A stretch of DNA of 64,000 bases, from the NCBI RefSeq assembly GCF_026914265.1, contig NC_069134.1, positions 10,861,258 through 10,925,257 of the forward strand. Direction: 5' to 3'. This DNA comes from Mya arenaria (taxonomy: Eukaryota; Mollusca; Bivalvia; Myida; Myidae). The notes below the pieces were generated by a model. It was not told the DNA's origin. It saw only the letters and a list, made by a program, of their open reading frames with translations, and ran no database searches. Shown one piece after another: positions 26,301 through 40,536 of the stretch. Both the position numbers and the translations under genes were made by a program. Positions within the stretch are counted from its first letter, which is position 1. Each line of letters opens with the position of its first letter.

Positions 26301-29300
26301 TCTAACTACCAGTAAGTAAACTTTAAGGTTCAATCGATTAAAAAACACACTGTATTATGGGTCAGGGTAACTATAAGTGTTATGTAACTTATTGCTTAAT
26401 TTATTGAAATGTGCAAAAAAAAGCTTTGGAAAATGAGGCAAAGTTATCTTACTTCCAAATTCTCTCTTTGCCTTCCCTGGACACCAAGTTTCCCTCCTGG
26501 TTTTACGTGCCTGCAACAAGGTCAATGCAAAATTATATTAAGACTTCTTAAATTTATGGTAAGAGCTAACACGTTGGGCTGATTGCTCTGAACTTTGTTA
26601 AAATTAACAAACATTTTAACAGCATTGTTGTTAAGTTTTAAAGGAGAACTATCTTTTGATGTGAAGTTTAAAGTTTTGTATAAAGTGCTTGAAATCAATA
26701 ATTTGTTCATGAAACTTCCAGAATTCTTAACATATGAAAGTAAACATTGAAGACATAAGCAACGTTGTTAACTTTAACTAAGTTTTAAACAATTGGCTCT
26801 AAATATGTTAAACTCAATCCTTACAAGATGTTGTAATAGATTTACAACGATATATGTATAACATGTGTTGTTTCAATGTATCTTCATGAAACATGTAATA
26901 CTTAAACTAAACAAAACATGTGAACAGCTTAACTGTTGACCAGAAATGACATATTGATTTAGATTACAATAATGACCTTATCAAAAGCACTTAAATGCTG
27001 AAAATTTATGTCCAATTCTATCTCATCCATAGCTATACCTACAGTCATAGCATATTGTGCAACTGCCCAAGTCAGATTACGTGTTGTTTTACCAACATTA
27101 CCCTTTGCCTTCACTGGTGCATATTCAGACACAGTAGGAGATACTCAATACACTGTACAGTACTCTGACCATATATATAAACATACAGGTTTGTTATCAT
27201 TGGGGGTGTTGGAGCCAGCGGTGACAATCATGTTCTGCAGCTTAGAGATAATCTCCGTCTGCTGGCGATGGTATTCCTCCTTCTCCGCAAGCTGTTTCTC
27301 CAGCTCCACCTTCTCCAGGTGAACATCAACGTCATTCATCTGGCGGGGAAAGTAAAAGGGATATAAGAATGTCCATTCTTTCTGAATTTACCAAAAACAT
27401 ATATAGGGTTCATATGAACACCCAACATCTTGCCGATAATTATTTGCAGTCCTAAATTTTCTGAATAAATAAAACAGACCTCAAAAATGACTAAGCTTTC
27501 CCAAAACTAAAAACTTACTTTCAATAAATTTGGGGAATGATAGCAGTACCACTCATATTTCCTGAGATTGAATTAACGGGTGTGATAAGTTTCACACAGT
27601 GTGTAATCACTTAAACTACTCCACCTTGCTGATATGTGCCTGTAGGTTCTGGATCTGGCGTCTCATTTTCTTCAGCATCGCCTCATCACTCATCACCTCA
27701 TTCACATGAGTCTTGTTAACAATGTTCTTGGCTCGAGATGCAAACTGAAAAGATAAAATGCCTATTTTAAAGTGCTCACAACTCGAGTCAGACACTAGCA
27801 ATCAGCATATTTTTTACTCCAGAATTGTATCATACATTTGAACATTGTTAATTAAATGGGTTCTCATTATGTTATATTATTTTATTGGCACTATTTTAAC
27901 ACAATCAAGAAAAACAATTATTTTAAACATGTATCAATCATACTTACATGTACTACACAAGTATTAGAGCATTCATCAATTACCTTTAAAAAACACAAGA
28001 AATCCATTATTTTGATATTGTTGTTACATATTGTTTTATTTCCACAGACCTTGAGAGTGCTGTCAGATTCTTCAATGTGGGCAGGTGTAATGGTACAGAT
28101 GATGGCAGTCTTACTGTTCCCACCAAGGGCATTCTGTAGGATCCGTGTCAACTTGGAGTCTCGAAAAGTCACATGCTGTAGGCTGAAAGAAAGTATAACA
28201 GTGATAAGCATTTCAAAAAGTTTAATCATTATTTCTTTTTATGTTTTAAAGATTTCAGCAGAATTTTGAAAATGTATTTGGCTCAAAAATTAGTGAACAC
28301 AGCTTTGGCCCGCATCAGTATTAATGGATATTGACATCCCTGGCTTCATTGTTGGAATAAGACAAATTAAATGACACAGCAGAGAAACCTGACAGTATGC
28401 TAATGGAAAAACACATACTTGGCATCACCACTTAGTTTCCTGATGACATTTCCAAGGGTGAAGAGAGATCTATTAATAGCACAGCCCTCTCGGAATCGGT
28501 CCCCTGAATTATCACCCGCCTTCTCTGAACCAGCAAGATCCACAAAGTACTGAAAAACAACAACATGCTTAAATTTTTTCCTCAACACTGTTAGTAAACC
28601 AGATTCTATTAAGACTTTGTTATTCAAGAATTAATCATTATGATGTCATAATCAAAATGATACTGAGAGCTGTTGAAACAAGAGCAGTCACAGACAGCTA
28701 TATCCCCCGCCTCATGGGACATTTTTTGTAACGAAAGCCAATCAATGGTAAGGGTAGTTTCTCAGGAACATAAGAAATGCGTAAAATTAAGAAAGGGCAA
28801 TAACTATTTCAAATAAGGTCAAATTGCAAAAGCCTGACAATATGCGCTGCATCACTTTATAGTCATAAACGTAAGTGGAGTTGTGAAGAAACCAGTCGAA
28901 TCGGGAAAGCCCGACAAAATGCGCTGCTCCACTTTATGATAATCAATCTGTGAAAGTTTGGTAGAAATCGCATGAAAAACGTAAGAGGAGTTGTGAAGAA
29001 ACCAATTTTAAATGTAAAATAAGCAAAGGGCAATAACTCTTTCAAAATTGGTCAAATCAGGAAAGCCCGACAATATGCGCTGCTTCACTTTATGATCATC
29101 AATCTGTGAAAGTTTGGTAGAAATCACATGAAAAACGTAAGAGCAGTTACAAAGAAACCAATTTTAAATGTAAAATAAGCAAAGGGCAATAACTCTTTCA
29201 AAAATAGTCGAATCGGGAAAGCCCGACAATATGCGCTGCTTCACTTTATGATAATCAATCTGTGAAAGTTTGGTAGAAATCGCATGAAAAATGTAAGAGG

Positions 29301-32300
29301 AGTTGCGAAGAAACCAATTTTAAATGTAAAATAAGCAAAGGGCAATAACTCTTTCAAAAATGGTCAAAGCAGGAAAGCCCAACAATATGCGCCGCTTCAC
29401 TTTATGATCATCAATCTGTGAAAGTTTGGTAGAAATCACATGAAAAACCTAAGAGGAGTTGTGAAGAAACCAATTTTAAATGTAAAATAAGCAAAGGGCA
29501 ATAACTCTTTCAAAAATGGTCAAATCAGGAAAGCCCGACAATATTTGCTGCTCGACTTTATGATCATCAATCTGTGAAAGTTTGGTAGAAATCGCATGAA
29601 AAACGTAAGAGGAGATGCAAAGAAATGAATGTGGGCCGGACGGACGCACACACACGGGATCGCGCCTACCATTACTATATCCCCTCGCCTTTTCAAGGCG
29701 GGGAATAATAAGAAATAGTTATGGTATGTAAGCTTTCTGATTTTTTAATTTTATAATTACTATTATAGATAAACTTAAACATAAAGATTATACAGTTATA
29801 TTTTAACAGGAACAAAGGGATGCAAAATCTGATCTTTTGTGTTTTCAGTTGTAAAAAGGCATTACTAATCAACTATTAAAGACAGAGTTAACACCGGTGT
29901 AATTGTCAATGTCACACTGAAGCTTATATAACATGTCAACTTTTTACTTGAAAAACAACAACACAGACAAGCAAATAATAACAGGTGGATTTTTACACAT
30001 ACAAGATTGGAGACATTAACTGCTTCATCCTCGTGGCCGACTTGGCGACTCTCTATCACCTGAAATCAGTATTATTCAGTATCAAACATTTTCAGAAAAT
30101 GTGCTGGTGAGTAATCAGATATAGGTCAGTTAAAGGTTACCTTGGAGCTTACGATCACAATATTTAAGGTTAAGATACAATAATACCTCAGAAATTAGCT
30201 TATTTACAAAGGCGAAATATTGGTATTGGTACCTGTTCAACAGCTAATCAAAATGATTACTCACAAATCTGAGGATACAATGGGAGCGGCTACTCCTGTC
30301 ATTCTGCTTAGTCTCAGCAGTGTGACGCTTTTCTACAATGAAAGCACATAACATCATCGCATAACATTTGAACATAATAAAGATTTACATTTAATGCAAA
30401 AAATGTAATCACAAAGTAAAATTATAAATGAGAAGAAATCACAATAGTCCATTTGTAACATCACGATTAAAGGATTGTTCAACATTTGAGATGATAATTA
30501 GTGACTTAATTGGCAGTCAGACTGATACAGGTAGATGCATGGAGGTCTAACATCTGATAGTGTACACAAGACAGCCCCGAAACTGACTAAATGTTTCACT
30601 TGGTGATAGAGTCATTGACAGATTGTAATAAAGGTTAATATAGACTAAACATATGAAGTTACTCTGTTACGCTTGGTGATGGAGTCATTGACAGATTGTA
30701 ACATATTTAATGTAGACATTCAGTAACAAGTCAGCTCACTGACTCCACTGCAGATAGAGTCATTGACAGACTGTAACAATGGTAAATGTAGACAAGACAG
30801 CCCCAAAAGTTACTCACTGTTTCCTTTGGTGATAGTGTCGTTGACAGACTGTGTGTCTTTAACCATCACTTCACTCAGGCCCACAATCTGAATGTTGTGG
30901 TTCTGAAATACGGGAAAACACATCATCAGGTGCAAGTTGAAACTTAATTTGAAAATGGAGAAGTAAGATACAATGTGTAATGATTGTGCTGTCCAGACAA
31001 GCCTCAAATTATAAACATATGCAGTAATTTCCAGTAAAGGTCTAACATCTTTTTTAATGATGAACATGCAAAATAAGCTTTGTAGATATTTTTAGCAACA
31101 ATAAATGTAAAGGTTTTTAAATATGCTGTATGTACATGTCAATGCAAAAAAAAATCCAATTCCTACCACATCTTCCTGCAGTTTAAGGTTCTGGTCTGAG
31201 TCGCTGAGCAGATCAGAGACTTTCTCATTGTAGATCTCCATGTAACCCACACGGATAAGAAACTCACGGTCTGGAATCTGATAAAGCAAAAGCATGAAGT
31301 TAAATACATCTTGAATATTTTATAATAATAACAATATTTTAAAATTTCTTTGCCAAGATGTTTTTTCTAATGAAACTGAACTGTTTGACTTGTTCGCTCT
31401 TACAATCTGTAATTAGATCACAAATCTCATACTGAATGTGCCATGAAAAGAGTCAGGCTGGCATATATAGAATATATTATTAAATTTTGTTTTAGACAAG
31501 CTGAAGGTTTTTTTCGTTTTTACTTTATCGATGGAGAATGAAGGTCTCAAACACCAATAGCTGGAGGTGTTCAAGGTATACCCTCAAATGAAGTCTATTT
31601 ACAAAGATGAGCCCGCAAAAGGCCTGTCAAAATTCCATCTGTCAGATTATATGATTTTCAAATCATAAGCAAAAAAGGTTGAGGTTGAACAATGCAAGCT
31701 TGAAACATGACAAAACTTACATTATTGATGGAAGAGAAGATCTCTTCTACAGCAAGAGAGATAATACCCAGCTGCACCCTCGTGCCCGACATTGTAAACG
31801 TCTTGCCAGAAGAACTTTGGCCATATGCAAATATTGTGCCTGAAAGTATAAACATCAAGATAAGAATTTAATAAAAAATATCCTATTAAATTATGTTCAT
31901 TACATCTAAATCATTAGGATTATTAAAGTATACATGTCCACAAACTGTAAAATTAATATCACTGAAGGGCTGACCGACAGACCTTGCATATGAAATCTGC
32001 TGTTCCAAATTTTTAAGAATTAAGAATAAAAAAATCCAAAATAATAACTTTGAACTATAAAATCAGCAGCTACCAGGATTTTCCCTTTAAGACCTTTCCA
32101 GCAAGGAACCTGTGAACCTCATCTAGACAAATAAGGGGTCTCTGGTCATCATATGTGCTTCCAATATATGGTTTTCACTCAATGAAAGTTTATATTGGGT
32201 GTGCAAGTGATGTATAGCAAGTACTAAAACCATTTAATGGGAGTTCTTAGACCGCATCATGAAAATCAAGTAAGGGAGCCAGTTTTACTGTGTTAGGGAA

Positions 32301-34967
32301 ATCCCGGAGCTACACCTTCTAGTCCTGGTATTGTCTTTAATATGTTACACAGTGCTCACCATTAAATCCTGCCAATGCAGAGTCCACAATAGGTTTGCAG
32401 ACTTCATCGAAGATGTCACAGGTGACAGTTGATTCATCAAACACCCGATCTGTAAAACAAAAAAAAATGCTATTATTAATGTTTTGCTTGAATTGTAAAA
32501 CTTGGTAGGGCTTCCATTAAGAATTTGAATCTGGAAGTATAAACTTCCTCTTCAACAATTATGAAAGTTTTTCCACTGAAATGTGGAAGTTTAAGTCTCC
32601 TGAATACATTATCTTTTTCCACTTTTTTCCAACTAGAATATTCAAATATATTTTGCAACTTTACATGCCAAATTCAGACTTATATTATAATTATTCGTTT
32701 TACTTAAAGACTGATTAAAATTGAGACCATAAAAGTAATAAATGTATTGACACAAGGTTTTGATATCTTTAACTTCCAAGCGTTCTACTTTGGAAGTTTT
32801 TCTTCAACATTATGGAAGGTTTTGTACTTCCAAGGAATCAATTTTGGAAGTTTAAACCCATTTCTAGGGAGTAATATACTTCCAAACTTCCTTTAATGGA
32901 AGCCCTGACTTGGGTTGTAAAGGGTGCACATTTAACTCTATTAATTGACTTTGAGGAAACAAGATGGGCTTAAAAATACTCTGCCTACAGTTACAGACTT
33001 ACCAACAAAATATCAAATAACTTAACTTGTAAACCACCTGTGTTAGTGTGTATGCTGACATATTATTAACTGTAAAGTAATAGTTGAAAGAGCCTGCTAG
33101 TACAATGGGTAGGTTATTTGATCTAATTCCTTATTATATTTACTCAGTCATACCAAAAGTGTATGGCGAAGGTTTCCGGCCATTACTATCTGATTCGTTA
33201 CACACAATGATGTTGTCCCGTACTGTCCAATGGGACTTCAGGCCAGTCGACAGCTCTCTGAAATAAGTGAAAATGATATAGTGTTTACAACAGCATAACT
33301 GGGTAACAATTTTACAAACAAGAGCATCCCAGAGCAAACGCCAAGAAGGGGAATAACTCCATTTCTATTCAGCAAAAGACTTGAGTTCTTGCTTTGCTGT
33401 CCATGCAGGTATTGTCTCTGGCAATATGTGTACGAAATTTCATATGAAAACCTTGAATGTTTTATGGCCAAGCTTTCGCACAATGCTGCCATAGACAACA
33501 CATAAAACAGAGAGCCAAAACGGGCATTAAAACAAGAGGGCCCTTCTTAGAATCTCACCAAAACAAATAATCCCCAGTCCAGTATCAGTATTCAGGCATC
33601 AAGAACAGGCAAACAGGGCTGTTTATCATATTGATGAACAGTAAAACGTTTTATAACAGTGAATAGAATATATATAGTTGTATCAAACATGGATATTTTT
33701 GGATTCATGGAGGAAAAGTGACCCCCTTGTGGGGCTCGAACCCACGACCATTGGAACACTAGCACAGAGCTCTAACCAACTTAGCTAACCAGGCGGCTGG
33801 TTCTAGCCCACACACACTACACTCCTCCCCAAGTTAACCTTTTAGGCCGCTGGAGGCACTCCTGCCATCCCACCGCTGCCATCAGTAAAGTAAACCTTGA
33901 ATGAAAAGTGGGCCCGGTGTAGGGCTCGAACACACGACCGTCGGAACACTAGCACGTAGCTCTAACCAACTTAGCCACAATAATGCGCGTATAGGGAACT
34001 TTTTTAACATTTGGATATTCAATTTGTTCCCTAAACGCCACAAGTCCACTGATTTAAATCAATGTAAAATATATTCTTCAACTGTAACTCAACAATATTT
34101 AACACCGCATTAATAAATATAAACACAAAAGTTAAACATACATTATTTTTAGCCAATACCTTTCTCTTATTACACTTAAGTGTTTTATGAAACACAAATT
34201 CAGATCGATCTGTCAACAAGGCATCGCCATTTTTTAACTATCTAGCAGGTGCCCATTATCTTTCCGCTCAATATACTTAGTGCTGGGATGTGTCATTCTT
34301 GGCTAGGAAAACAACAAGTGGGATATTGACGCGTAGAGTCGCCAACACAAAAATAGTCAAAGACTCTGAAGTGGCTGTTTATATGGAATATAACCAACTG
34401 AGGTAACCAGGCAGCTGGTTTAAGCCCACACAAACTACAGGACTACAAAGTAAGGGGCGAAACACCCAGTGATAGACGGGCACTCGGCTGAGGATGTCTA
34501 TGTTAAGCAGTACAGCTGTATGTTCACAACAAAAGTAAGGGAATGAAATGTCTCTTAAAAATAAGATACAATCATTGAAATTAGACTTTTGGATGAACAA
34601 CCCCGAATTCATATACTATAGCTTGGCATCAAATTTCGAACAAGCCCTGCTATATAAAATTCAGAATTTGCGGGCTTGTACTGTATTAATTTCAACCACT
34701 GAAGTAAGGGGCCGAAATGTATCGGGCAAACTTGGCAGTAGGATGATTTGGTAAGGTGCTGATTTGTCTCACATTAGTTGGGATTATTTACATAAATATC
34801 AAACAAATTTCAACTTTACGATCAATTTCGTCCGAAATATTGTGGACTTAGCCTTAGGACATCAGTTCTTATTGTATTTTTAATTGAAATATTGCGCATC
34901 CAAATATCACTTACTTTTGAATTAAATTTCGCACACGAATGGCCACTTTAATATTGTCTGATGACAT
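8205..34967 (-). CDS. CENPE: CENP-E-like kinesin-7 mitotic motor, 31 exons
   Basis: Predicted product of about 2,506 residues; human CENP-E has 2,701. In this family the motor sits at kinetochores, moves to microtubule plus ends and helps chromosome congression. Minus-strand exons: 34967-34915, 33257-33154, 32449-32360, 31839-31721, 31277-31167, 30902-30818, 30332-30265, 30059-30003, 28549-28419, 28182-28050, 27744-27625, 27339-27187, 26510-26453, 25897-25774, 25495-25391, 24721-24621, 23252-23129, 19424-16772, 16554-16460, 15766-15599, 15315-13642, 13520-13425, 13127-13068, 12798-12706, 12168-11982, 11613-11514, 11210-11116, 10733-10570, 10152-9962, 9538-9483, 8353-8205. All have GT-AG borders. 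Phases match at every join except 25391/24721, where a small exon of 3n+1 bases seems missing. The order is motor (1-357), coiled coil, then a basic Pro/Ser tail ending in CKAQ. The start [14 protein letters not shown] is the expected kinesin beta-1 strand. Introns are rich in repeats. Confidence 0.93.
13642..15315 (-). other. CENPE: CENP-E stalk exon 21 (558 codons)
   Basis: A second very large coiled-coil exon, 1,674 bases with phase 0 at both ends, so it could be skipped without a frame change. The heptad-rich sequence has recurring blocks such as [18 protein letters not shown] and [15 protein letters not shown]. No globular domain is seen. Confidence 0.9.
16772..19424 (-). other. CENPE: CENP-E giant stalk exon 18 (884 codons)
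   Basis: One uninterrupted exon of 2,653 bases encodes an acidic, Glu/Lys-rich alpha-helical coiled coil. Short internal repeats are visible: a 32-residue (96-base) unit containing EQEIEQM...EARIEEL lies in tandem near 18,250-18,450. A second motif, [17 protein letters not shown] and relatives ([34 protein letters not shown]), recurs at least three times. The antisense strand has long open frames that are only shadows of this low-complexity coding sequence. Confidence 0.9.
19688..23053 (+). mobile_element. 3.4 kb broken TIR DNA element with OTU-domain remnant
   Basis: The element sits inside CENP-E intron 17. Perfect 23-base inverted repeats (19698-19720 and 23019-23041, starting ccattggtgcaaaaaggtac) are extended outward imperfectly to a GTAC at each edge, which may be a 4-base target duplication. 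At least seven subterminal copies of a ggtaccttnttgcat motif lie in both orientations within about 600 bases of the left end, and one lies near the right end. Inside, on the plus strand, 21236-21271 reads [11 protein letters not shown], the catalytic-cysteine motif of OTU proteases. Another stretch near 21946-21990 ([14 protein letters not shown]) resembles a conserved motif I have seen in invertebrate transposon proteins. The coding region looks broken at several places, so this is an old, inactive copy. Family not assigned. Confidence 0.75.
23398..24490. repeat. 73-bp satellite in CENP-E intron 16, about 15 copies
   Basis: The 73-base unit begins ctaatcactaaaaccccatc and ends ccagtggtttctggct. 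About 15 copies lie head to tail. The first dozen differ at only a few sites (ccatcc/ccatct, tacaaa/tactaa), while the copies at 24,290-24,490 are clearly more diverged, as in arrays expanded by unequal exchange from one end. There are no unique spacers. Confidence 0.95.
28675..29711. repeat. Interspersed element with about 155-bp internal tandem array (CENP-E intron 8)
   Basis: The segment opens with agagcagtcacagacagct then tatatcccccgcct, and closes with actatatcccctcgcctttt then caaggcgggg. Between them, five to six copies of a unit of roughly 155 bases carry gggcaataactctttcaaaa, cactttatgatcatcaatct and gtgaaagtttggtagaaat. A ggacggacgcacacacac run precedes the right end. This style of repeat is common in bivalve genomes; no coding capacity. 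Confidence 0.8.
30590..30817 (-). repeat. Degenerate partial copies of CENP-E exon 6 in intron 6
   Basis: Three segments, near 30590-30635, 30665-30710 and 30742-30790, resemble the 3' part of exon 6 (30818-30902), sharing ttggtgatagagtcattgac on the plus strand. The flanking 'gtagacaagacagcccc...' sequence is repeated too. The copies carry changes and are not joined into the gene model; they look like tandem duplications of an exon end with its donor side. Confidence 0.7.
32506..32907. mobile_element. About 400-bp MITE, hAT-like ends
   Basis: The terminal inverted repeats are tagggcttccattaa and its partner ttaatggaagccctg. The element is flanked by a direct repeat acttgg (32500-32505 and 32908-32913), a likely target duplication. 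Interior copies of 'ggaagttt/aaacttcc' give further subterminal symmetry. It is non-coding and lies in CENP-E intron 2 (32450-33153). The CAGGG-type ends suggest hAT, with modest confidence. Confidence 0.7.
33719..33980 (-). repeat. Two tRNA-derived SINE-like copies in CENP-E intron 1
   Basis: Read on the minus strand, both copies show a tRNA-type A box (33776-33787, tagctaagttgg; 33966-33977, tggctaagttgg). The first has a good B box (33732-33742, ggttcgagccc); the second B box is degenerate. The two share the sequence between the boxes, including ctagtgttcc. The acceptor stems do not pair well and two adjacent copies exist, so these are SINE heads or tRNA relics, not working tRNA genes. A further fragment of the flanking sequence lies near 34388-34435. 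Confidence 0.65.
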
Positions 34968-35080
34968 TTTAAAATTTGTTTATCAGGACAGCCTACAACA
35001 AATTTATTTTGTTTGTTTATTTTTCATTTTTAAACTTTCCACTGAAAACTTCCGTCTTTAATTTGATTGGTCAATTTAAA
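34968..35080 (-). promoter_or_regulatory. Probable CENP-E 5'UTR and proximal promoter
   Basis: Upstream of the start codon on the minus strand are an ETS-type site ACGGAAGT (35048-35055), a CCAAT box (35066-35070) and TTTAAA (35074-35079), which fits the CHR consensus TTTRAA. CCAAT and CHR elements are known features of G2/M-phase promoters, matching a mitotic motor. No TATA box is seen nearby. The transcription start is not fixed by the sequence. Confidence 0.35.
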
Positions 35081-36740
35081 CCCTATGCCCTATACTAAAG
35101 ATATTATGTTCTTGAAATACGAAACGAAGCAATATCTGAACGAACATCCGATTGCAAATGATGGGGTTTTAACGATTTTTTTACAGTTTTATTCTTTCGA
35201 AAACATAAGTGTATTACAATCGAATGGTTTCAAATGAATTCGATTATTTCGGGGCAGTAATCCATGTGGCCTGGCCTAATTCGCCACCGGATATAAATTT
35301 ACTTATAACTGGGACTGTAATCCTACTCCCAGCTTATATCTGGGAGCAATAATACGCACTGTACTTACAGCTTATGTTTAGTACATGTACATTGGTTATT
35401 GTATGTGAACAACTAAACGTACCAAATTAAGAACAACACACCAGTATTTCAGATGGAGGGGGACCCGATGTAGGGGCGCATTATATAATACTATACTCCT
35501 CTGACACAGTCACTGGTATCGCTTACGCCTAACATCTGTTGTGAACATCGCAAGTGGGTACGTGGAATAATTTCCGTTAAAATTATATTAACCCAAGCAT
35601 ACCCGTACAATGCAACTTAGCATACATGCCGAAAAGAACCTTTTGGAAGGGTTAGGGCATTCGTGTTTTCGGATAAAAAAAAGGTGTAATGAGTCGCTCA
35701 GCTATAGCGACATGGTATATGAATCACCGAAACATTAATACATAGAAGATATAAAGAAATAGTAAAACAGTCATTTGATGACGAGACATTACATCGAGCT
35801 ATTTTTAAAAGGGTAATGACCATGACGATTTACAGGTGCAATCTGGATAGCACAAATGACCCTGATTGATAAACACGTTAACTGTCGGGTCGTGTTTGTT
35901 GAGACAAAGCTGACGACGTGCATATAATATCAATGATGTGCCAGGGTGTGCTTATAGGAACAGGAAAAACTAACTTAGACGGAGACGTGTAGGTTAATAT
36001 TTTTATATTTCTCGAATATGTTTTTGAGAAGCAATAGCTTGAATATATTCTATTCCGCATATAAAGTAACATTCACGGTGATCATGCTCTGCACAAACAT
36101 GTTTATCACGTTACACACTTTTCAAAAAATTGTGTTCACAAGTTTATTATTAGCTATTTGGAGGAAATAACCCGTCTAAACTCACTCTTACCAAAACAAA
36201 CACCGTCTGTGCTGACGAGACTAGTTTATTTGTGGCAATAACAGATACAAGAGGGTGACAGCAACAAAACATCCTAACCCAAAAGTGTACTATAACTATT
36301 ATTAACTTCTTGCTTGTATATAATACCATGCTATCATGTATTATCATACACAACGTTATAACGTTATAGCATTTACATAAGTATACATATATCACCCCCA
36401 AACTGAGCATATCACAATCCTATCGGAAAAACATGTGTTACTGGATCAGTAACGGTTGTAAAAATATAAGATCGAATATTATTCTCTGGGATACTGGCCG
36501 TCCAGGAAAAACCTCGCTTATCCTTTTTAAATGTGCAAGGAAACCTGTATTCCTAACAATGCCCGAAACACTTCTTAGTGTTTCTCAGACTAACCTTCCA
36601 AATATGAGACAACGAATATATCTCAACATGCTCCATTATTCAAATTAAAATGATTTAATTCAGTATACAATCTCATTGTGGTTATATTGTAAAATAATAT
36701 ATATTTCATCAAATTACATGGTCATCACGAAAACATAATT
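35081..36740. other. Intergenic, no gene seen
   Basis: AT-rich sequence between the divergent CENP-E and thioredoxin genes. Short open frames on both strands show no domain, splice-supported continuation or composition bias. I see no repeat with clear ends here. Confidence 0.5.
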
Positions 36741-37400
36741 AAAGTTTGATGTTGCCCGAACAGCAGTCTCGGTAGAAATGACCAAAGCCCACTTTACCCG
36801 CCGAACTATGTCATTTCCCGCGCTTTATAGCGCCACCTACAAAACTGACCAAACCAATTTTTGACAGGCTATTTTGAGAAAATTGTTCTCCGCTATACGG
36901 TGTAACGCTGAGGACTATATTTCCCTATATAAGAATAAATGCGGGGTTTCGCGTCAGTTTTGTAAAATCCACGTCAAGCTACTTGCATTTATTCAACACC
37001 AACACTTTGGTTATAATAAGAAAAATGACAATTTAGTGTGTAAGTAGTCAAAAAGAAAACTTCAACGTCCGAAGATGCTGTTCAAAAACAACAACATTGT
37101 GATTTTTATGGGGATTAGGGAAAATATAGTTTGCTTTGGGAATGGGACGAATAATCGGCTCTTATAAATTGGCCGTAAAACCACGTGTTCGATGGAGCCC
37201 TCCCATTTCTACACGGTGCAACAAGATTCCTCGATGGCGTTCCAGAAGGTTGAGAGGAAAGGCGAGTCCCTAAATACTGCCTTAATGAGAGTAGATTCTG
37301 CCTTATTAAATCACGGCAGCTGCTGGATATGCACCATAAAGTAGATCTATGACAGCGCAAATATAGAGAAGATCGTGTTTGTACCATCGGGTATTTCGAG
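36741..37400 (+). promoter_or_regulatory. GC-elevated segment with TATA box, product unassigned
   Basis: This stretch has higher G+C than its flanks. It contains an E2F-like tttcccgcgc near 36817, a CCAAT within gaccaaaccaat, and a good TATA box (ctatataag, near 36933), followed by about 90 bases to an ATG near 37025 that is soon closed by a stop. The order of elements resembles a strong TATA promoter of the histone kind, but I could not align the following 350 bases convincingly to any histone or small RNA. It could be a decayed gene or an upstream regulatory region. Confidence 0.25.
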
Positions 37401-38058
37401 TTATCGGCACACGGTCGTCAAATATAGAAAACTTGAGTAATACGTTCGATATTTTATTCGAGGATCAACCACGTCCATTCCAGTATAAATCATTTATTTA
37501 TTAATTTTGACTTAGACCATCAGCAGGTGTTCAAATGATTATATAACTGGTTTTGTTCATTGATTGAAATTTGGCCCAACAAATATAATACAGAAATGAT
37601 TATTTATTTTCAACTAACCATTTTAATAAAGAGTATTTCACTTAAACTTCCACAATACGTCTAGCTAGTTGACCATAGGAAATAAACGGCGACGAATGAA
37701 GCATTCATGTATAGCGTCCAGGGACTAGACCACTGTTTATGATTATCGACTTTGATTCTCAATATACAACACTGTTATGGATTGTTTGGTATTTATTACA
37801 GTTTTAAACTTCCAGACAAACACTGTTTAGTATTAAGTTATTTGCAATAAATGAAGACAGTTAAAATATTAAACACCCACTATGATACAAAGTATTCAAC
37901 GTACCATTGATTTACTTTGAACAAATAGATCAATAACGGAACAATTGATTTAAATTGGTTTATTGTGGCTCAAATGTTTAAATAGTACAAAGACCCATGT
38001 ATACATACAAGGGCATGTAATATAAATTTCACTCTGTAGACAAACCTTTGGAATAAGA
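37401..38058. other. Upstream region of the thioredoxin-like gene
   Basis: AT-rich sequence leading to the first thioredoxin exon. No clear TATA or CCAAT arrangement, no gene and no repeat with defined ends. Confidence 0.4.

Positions 38059-40536
<2,478 letters not shown>

Larger units (their letters stand above)
27625..34967 (-). other. CENPE: CENP-E motor domain, exons 1-11
   Basis: Eleven exons encode a complete kinesin motor of about 357 residues. The P-loop GQSSSGKT (residues 89-96, exon 4) binds the ATP phosphates. Switch I is NDRSSRSH (198-205, exon 7) and switch II DLAGSE (233-238, exon 9). Exon 10 carries [15 protein letters not shown], part of the microtubule-binding helix region. 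Exon 11 gives the neck ([17 protein letters not shown]). From memory, [18 protein letters not shown] (exon 5) closely matches human CENP-E, and kinesin-7 membership rests mainly on this and exon 10. No catalytic residue looks replaced, so I infer an active ATPase. Confidence 0.93.

Noticed and set aside
33719-33805. Possible tRNA gene on the minus strand
   Set aside because: A and B boxes are present but the acceptor stem does not pair and a second degenerate copy lies next to it; a SINE or tRNA relic fits better.
37115-37387. 90-codon minus-strand frame, and possible histone similarity on the plus strand
   Set aside because: No convincing alignment to any histone in any frame and no splice-supported extension.
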